The position numbers and the translations under genes were made by a program. Shown piece by piece: positions 63,401 to 64,000 of a stretch of 64,000 bases of DNA (position 1 is its first letter; the number at the start of each line of letters is the position of its first letter). Source of the stretch: Thermoanaerobaculum sp. (lineage in GTDB: Bacteria; Acidobacteriota; Thermoanaerobaculia; Multivoradales; UBA5704); assembly GCA_021154885.1 (NCBI GenBank), contig JAJKHS010000126.1, positions 62,001 through 126,000 of the forward strand, read 5' to 3'. The notes beneath the pieces are model-generated. The model was not told the origin of the DNA, searched no databases, and worked only from the letters and a program-made list of their open reading frames with translations.

Positions 63401-63633
63401 AGGCGCTCGCCCGCCCTGAGCTCGACCGGGAGATCGCCCGCCGCACCTGGAGCGTCCTCGCCAGCATGGACCGCCACGGCTGGCTCAGCGGCACGCCCCT
63501 GGAAATCGAGTCCCCCGGCCTGATGAACGGCCTCGCGGGAATCGGCTACGGTTTGCTGCGCCTGGCGGACCCGGAACGGGTGCCGTCGGTGTTGACGCTG
63601 GGGATGGCGGATCAGAAGCTACGAAATGGGTAA
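60493..63633 (+). pseudogene. lanM: class II lanthipeptide synthetase LanM, two frameshifts, no precursor seen
   Basis: Three frames together encode a LanM of about 1045 residues. Frame 1 (60,493 to about 60,740) holds the N-terminus (WYRALTLEERARAG, WKRQSPFDLDGWLA). Frame 2 (about 60,750-62,575) is the DUF4135 dehydratase domain (LKVVYKPRPLAADV, YALEATDFHFENLIA, VAVDLECLFHP). Frame 3 (about 62,585-63,633) is the LanC-like cyclase, with zinc ligands in MAWCYGAPGVGLSR and HCLCHGDLGNLD. The second break is at TTCTGG, where TTCCTGG would restore LALFLAHLGE. Dehydratase and cyclase residues are intact, so the breaks may be sequencing errors. No precursor or transporter gene is adjacent. Confidence 0.85.
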
Positions 63634-63996
63634 CTTGTGGATGACGATCTCGCCGCCTTCGATGACCTGCATGGCAAATTCGCTGCCGTAAAGCATCTCC
63701 ATCCCAAGGAGAGGATCCGATTCAACGGCATGGACCGGTATGACCTGGGGCTGTCCATGCCAGAGAGCGATCGCTTCGTAAACTTCGAAGGAACCTCTGG
63801 TTCCATCTGCAAGCAGACCACTCCCATGACCTTGATAGATCAATCCCAACCGCGCTACGTAGGACTGCGGAAGGGTGAGGGAACCTGAAAATCCTGTGTC
63901 GACGATCGCCTCGGCCTTAAGAGCCTGACCCGACGGTCCCCTGATCCAGAGCCGGACGACAGCCTCGCGCTTTGTGTTGACTCTGCCGCTGTGCAC
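63619..63996 (-). CDS. clan AA aspartic protease
   Basis: A 125-residue protein with the catalytic signature EAIVDTGFSGSLTL near residue 33 and the later hydrophobic block DPLLGMEMLYGSEFAMQVIE, as in small clan AA (TIGR03698-type) proteases. These work as dimers and are often found with toxin-antitoxin-like genes. ATG 63,996 may not be the true start because the window ends soon after. It is convergent with LanM, overlapping its 3' end by 15 bp. Confidence 0.8.
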   Translation of the reverse strand: MHSGRVNTKREAVVRLWIRGPSGQALKAEAIVDTGFSGSLTLPQSYVARLGLIYQGHGSGLLADGTRGSFEVYEAIALWHGQPQVIPVHAVESDPLLGMEMLYGSEFAMQVIEGGEIVIHKLPIS

Positions 63997-64000
63997 TCGT

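Overview
The window is a high-GC bacterial chromosome segment. A combination of traits points to an Acidobacteriota-like organism, perhaps of the Thermoanaerobaculia type: an Oar-like TonB receptor with an N-terminal carboxypeptidase-regulatory domain, a cytochrome bc complex with a giant octaheme cytochrome c, many TPR proteins, class-C serine hydrolases and several small toxin/PIN modules. This placement is inferred from gene content, not from a marker-gene tree.

Region 1 (1-11,680) is the most unusual part. A divergent four-gene cassette encodes a trypsin-like VMAP protein, a MoxR AAA+ ATPase and a 1502-residue protein that joins a SAV_2336-type vWA domain to a tubulin-like (Tub_2) GTPase domain. 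A Trypco1 (trypsin-co-occurring) protein is transcribed the other way from a shared 39-bp promoter. The cassette is bracketed by two direct copies of a 43/44-bp sequence (39 of 44 columns identical). A TPR protein and an exported vWA protein follow in the same direction just outside the left copy. It looks like a VMAP ternary conflict system with a built-in tubulin-like component.

Region 2 (11,688-26,464) is accessory DNA mixed with ordinary genes: an AAA ATPase/PIN pair, two class-C serine hydrolases, a DUF5678-like remnant with a retropepsin, hemF, an isochorismatase-fold hydrolase, a beta-propeller protein, a complete IS21-family element, a shrunken Phd antitoxin and an RHH-MazF toxin-antitoxin pair. 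A perfectly phased 20-bp tandem array (about 16 units) lies at 18,821-19,140.

Region 3 (25,577-33,377) is a respiratory operon: a HEAT-repeat membrane protein, Rieske protein, cytochrome b in two pieces, octaheme cytochrome c and a copper-type cupredoxin lipoprotein.

Region 4 (33,467-44,808) holds a TPR protein, two alpha/beta hydrolases, a DinB protein, a frameshifted ATP-dependent DNA ligase and a peptidoglycan-binding lytic protein. It also holds a 2.5-kb island with a broken antitoxin/PIN pair and an Mrr-like nuclease of lower GC, flanked by 83-bp direct repeats; a 21-bp phased array; REP-like hairpins; and a 155-nt inverted repeat.

Region 5 (44,809-64,000) is mostly housekeeping: tex, fabI, mannose-1-phosphate guanylyltransferase, trmB, envelope proteins with WXXGXW repeats, an ABC exporter, a TonB receptor, an HD hydrolase and a LON-domain protein. 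The window ends with a Uma2 pseudogene, a LanM lanthipeptide synthetase split over three frames, and a clan AA aspartic protease.

Five loci carry single-base frame breaks, several at C/G runs. They may be real decay or uncorrected sequencing indels, and the reader should treat those genes with care.
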